Source: Planctomycetota bacterium
GTDB taxonomy: Bacteria; Planctomycetota; UBA11346
NCBI GenBank assembly: GCA_947470885.1
Contig: CANIXE010000181.1
Span: forward strand, 1-5,375
Length of the DNA stretch: 5,375 nucleotides
Direction of reading: 5' to 3'
In this document: piece after piece, positions 3,435-5,375 of the stretch
How positions within the stretch are numbered: position 1 is the first letter of the stretch
Layout of the letters: each line of letters begins with the position of its first letter
Position numbers and translations under genes: made by a program
The notes under the pieces: generated by a model
What the model was told of the DNA's origin: nothing
Seen by the model: only the letters and a program-made list of their open reading frames with translations
The model's database searches: none

Positions 3435-5375
3435 ATGGCGGGCTACCTTGCCGACGTGCCAACCAACCTTGACCCCGACCTCCTCCTATCCCGTGTCCCC
3501 ATCGATGGTTCGACGATTGGTAACGGCGCCCTGCGTGACGCCCTGGGCTGGGACGAGGCCCGGTACGCCGCCGTCAAGGATGCCCTGGTGGCCAACGGCA
3601 CCCTGCTCAAGGGCCAGGGCAGGGGGGGTACTGTCCGGCGGTCCACGGGCACCCAGCAGACCCTGTTTGCTGCCCCAACCATCCCCCAGCCGCCGGCGGC
3701 GTCTTCCCCTGCGCCCGCGCCCCGGCCGCGCCCCCAACCTGCCATGCCCGCCTTCGCTCCCCCGGCCCCGGCGACTAAACCCGCCGACCAAAGCCTGTCC
3801 GCCTTCATCTGGTCCGTGGCCGACCTGCTGCGGGGCGACTACAAGCAGTCCGACTACGCCAAGGTCATCCTGCCCTTCACCGTCCTCCGCCGCCTCGACT
3901 GCGTGCTGGAGCCAACCAAGGAGGCCGTCCTGGCCGAGTTGGCCAAGCGGACCGCGGCCGGGCTGAACCCCGAACCCTTCCTGCTCAAGGCGTCCGGCCA
4001 GTTGTTTTTCAACACCTCGCCCCTGGATCTGAAGCGCCTGATGGGGGACCAGGACCACATCGGCGAAAACCTGCGCTCGTACATCCAGGCGTTTTCCCCG
4101 GCGGTGCGGGACATCTTCGATAGTTTCGAGATCCACACCCAGATCGACCGGCTAGCAAAAGCTAACCTGCTGTACCTGGTGACCGAAAAGTTTGCGAACA
4201 TCGACCTCCACCCCGAGGTGGTCAGCAATGCCCAGATGGGCGCGGTGTTCGAAGAGCTGATCCGCAAGTTCGCCGAACTGTCCAACGAAACCGCCGGTGA
4301 ACACTTCACGCCCCGGGAAGTCATCCGGCTGATGGTCAACTTGCTGTTCATCGAGGACGACCAGGCCCTGACCAAACCCGGGGTGGTGCGCTCGTTGTAC
4401 GACCCCACCGCCGGCACCGGCGGCATGCTGTCCGTCGCCGGCGAACACCTGGCCAGCCACAATCCCAACGCCCGCCTGGTGATGTACGGGCAAGAGCTGA
4501 ACCCCGAATCCTACGCCATCTGCAAGGCGGACATGCTCATCAAGGGCCAGGACATCGGCAACATTTGCTTCGGCAACACGCTCTCCAACGACGGCCTGCC
4601 CGGCAAACACTTCGACTACATGCTGTCCAATCCGCCCTTCGGCGTGGAATGGAAGAAGATCGAAAAGGAGATCCGCGCCGAGGCCGACAAGTTGGGCTAC
4701 AACGGTCGCTTCGGCCCAGGCCTGCCCCGGGTCAGTGACGGCTCGCTGCTCTTCCTCCTGCACCTCATCAGCAAGATGCGTCCCATCGCCGAGGGCGGCA
4801 GCCGCTTCGGCATCGTCCTCAACGGTTCGCCCCTGTTCACCGGTGGGGCTGGTTCCGGCGAAAGCGAGATCCGCCGCTACGTCCTGGAGAACGACCTGGT
4901 GGAGGCCATCATCGGTCTGCCCACGGACATGTTCTACAATACCGGCATCAGCACCTACGTCTGGATCGTCAGCAACCGCAAGCCGGCCGCCCGCAAGGGC
5001 AAGGTCCAGCTCATCGACGCCAGCGGCATGTGGCAGAAAATGCGGAAAAGCCTGGGCAGCAAACGCAAGGTGCTGAGCCCGGCCCATATCGAGGACATCA
5101 CCAAGCTGTTCGGAGATTTCCGCGAAGAATCCCGCGCTGGCGTGCCCATCAGCCGCATCTTTAAGAACACGGACTTCGGTTACCGCACCATCACCATCGA
5201 GCGCCCCGAGCGCGACGAGGCAGGGGAAGCGGTGGTTGGAAGTAAGGGCGCCAACAAAGGCAAGCCGGTGGCCAACGCCGACCTGCGGGACAGCGAAAAC
5301 GTGCCCCTGAGTGAAGATGTCGAAGCCTATTTCAAACGCGAAGTCCTGCCCCACGCCCCCGATGCCTGGATCGAC
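3435..5375 (+). CDS. hsdM: Type I restriction-modification methyltransferase subunit HsdM with N-terminal winged-helix-like domain (partial, 3' end cut off)
   Basis: HsdM is the modification subunit of type I systems. It transfers a methyl group from S-adenosylmethionine to adenine N6, in complex with HsdS and, for cleavage, HsdR. The frame is open from ATG 3435 to the window end (647 codons). Residues 12-69 (LLLSRVPIDGSTIGNGALRD, then ALGWDEARY and GQGRGGTVRR) look like a small winged-helix domain. Residues about 71-117 are a Pro/Ala-rich linker. Residues 118-260 are the helical HsdM N-domain (SLSAFIWSVADLLRGDYKQS). The methyltransferase core follows: HFTPREV at 290-296, the SAM-binding motif DPTAGTGG at 323-330, catalytic NPPFG at 399-403 and GISTYVWI from 504. 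The end (NVPLSEDVEAYFKREVLPHA from 622) is typical of longer HsdM proteins. EcoKI HsdM is about 530 residues, so this one is clearly longer. No strong Shine-Dalgarno precedes the ATG. All core catalytic residues are intact, so activity is likely. hsdS and hsdR should lie downstream. Confidence 0.93.
   Translation, partial: MAGYLADVPTNLDPDLLLSRVPIDGSTIGNGALRDALGWDEARYAAVKDALVANGTLLKGQGRGGTVRRSTGTQQTLFAAPTIPQPPAASSPAPAPRPRPQPAMPAFAPPAPATKPADQSLSAFIWSVADLLRGDYKQSDYAKVILPFTVLRRLDCVLEPTKEAVLAELAKRTAAGLNPEPFLLKASGQLFFNTSPLDLKRLMGDQDHIGENLRSYIQAFSPAVRDIFDSFEIHTQIDRLAKANLLYLVTEKFANIDLHPEVVSNAQMGAVFEELIRKFAELSNETAGEHFTPREVIRLMVNLLFIEDDQALTKPGVVRSLYDPTAGTGGMLSVAGEHLASHNPNARLVMYGQELNPESYAICKADMLIKGQDIGNICFGNTLSNDGLPGKHFDYMLSNPPFGVEWKKIEKEIRAEADKLGYNGRFGPGLPRVSDGSLLFLLHLISKMRPIAEGGSRFGIVLNGSPLFTGGAGSGESEIRRYVLENDLVEAIIGLPTDMFYNTGISTYVWIVSNRKPAARKGKVQLIDASGMWQKMRKSLGSKRKVLSPAHIEDITKLFGDFREESRAGVPISRIFKNTDFGYRTITIERPERDEAGEAVVGSKGANKGKPVANADLRDSENVPLSEDVEAYFKREVLPHAPDAWID

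Noticed and set aside
3253..3966. 237-codon plus-strand open frame overlapping the regulator and hsdM
   Set aside because: It is out of frame with both genes and is extremely rich in Pro, Arg and Ser. It matters only as the frame that a one-base deletion in the G run would enter.
4152..5354. 400-codon open frame on the minus strand opposite hsdM
   Set aside because: The plus strand encodes a clear HsdM with all motifs. The antisense protein shows no recognisable domain and is rich in Val, Ala, Gly and Asp, as expected from the complement of GC-rich codons.

Overview
The window looks like a stretch of chromosome from a GC-rich Gram-negative bacterium, probably a proteobacterium. The base composition is high in G+C, codon third positions are mostly G or C, and the left half encodes a YejA/YejB-type peptide ABC importer with a membrane-anchored binding protein. 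No rRNA, tRNA or housekeeping marker is present, so I cannot place it more closely.

Left part (1-2523, minus strand): part of a peptide/microcin C-type ABC importer operon. A 674-residue family 5 solute-binding protein (499-2523) is followed by the first 110 codons of a YejB-like permease (start codon at 332), which runs off the left edge. The second permease and the ATPase would be expected beyond that edge. The 166 bases between the two genes hold three tandem short hairpins of about 18-base period, enclosed by a 6-base inverted repeat. This may be a dispersed palindromic element and may help set the ratio of binding protein to permease.

Middle (2524-3094): a small predicted membrane protein on the minus strand (2660-2983). 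Its second half shows signs of the better coding frame shifting. It is followed by a strong factor-independent terminator that separates it from the transporter operon. A 111-base divergent intergenic region carries several dyads that look like operator sites.

Right part (3095-5375, plus strand): a 99-residue helix-turn-helix regulator (3095-3394), and 40 bases later a type I restriction-modification methyltransferase subunit, hsdM, which is cut off by the right edge at 647 codons. HsdM has an extra N-terminal winged-helix-like domain of about 70 residues, joined by a Pro/Ala-rich linker. The specificity (hsdS) and restriction (hsdR) genes would be expected downstream, outside the window. The arrangement suggests a restriction-modification island inserted next to a transport operon, with a small DNA-binding protein that may control the expression of the modification gene. 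The immunity locus and its control region are the most interesting part of the window. The system is a recognisable type I module with some unusual attachments, and I do not claim an entirely new kind of system.
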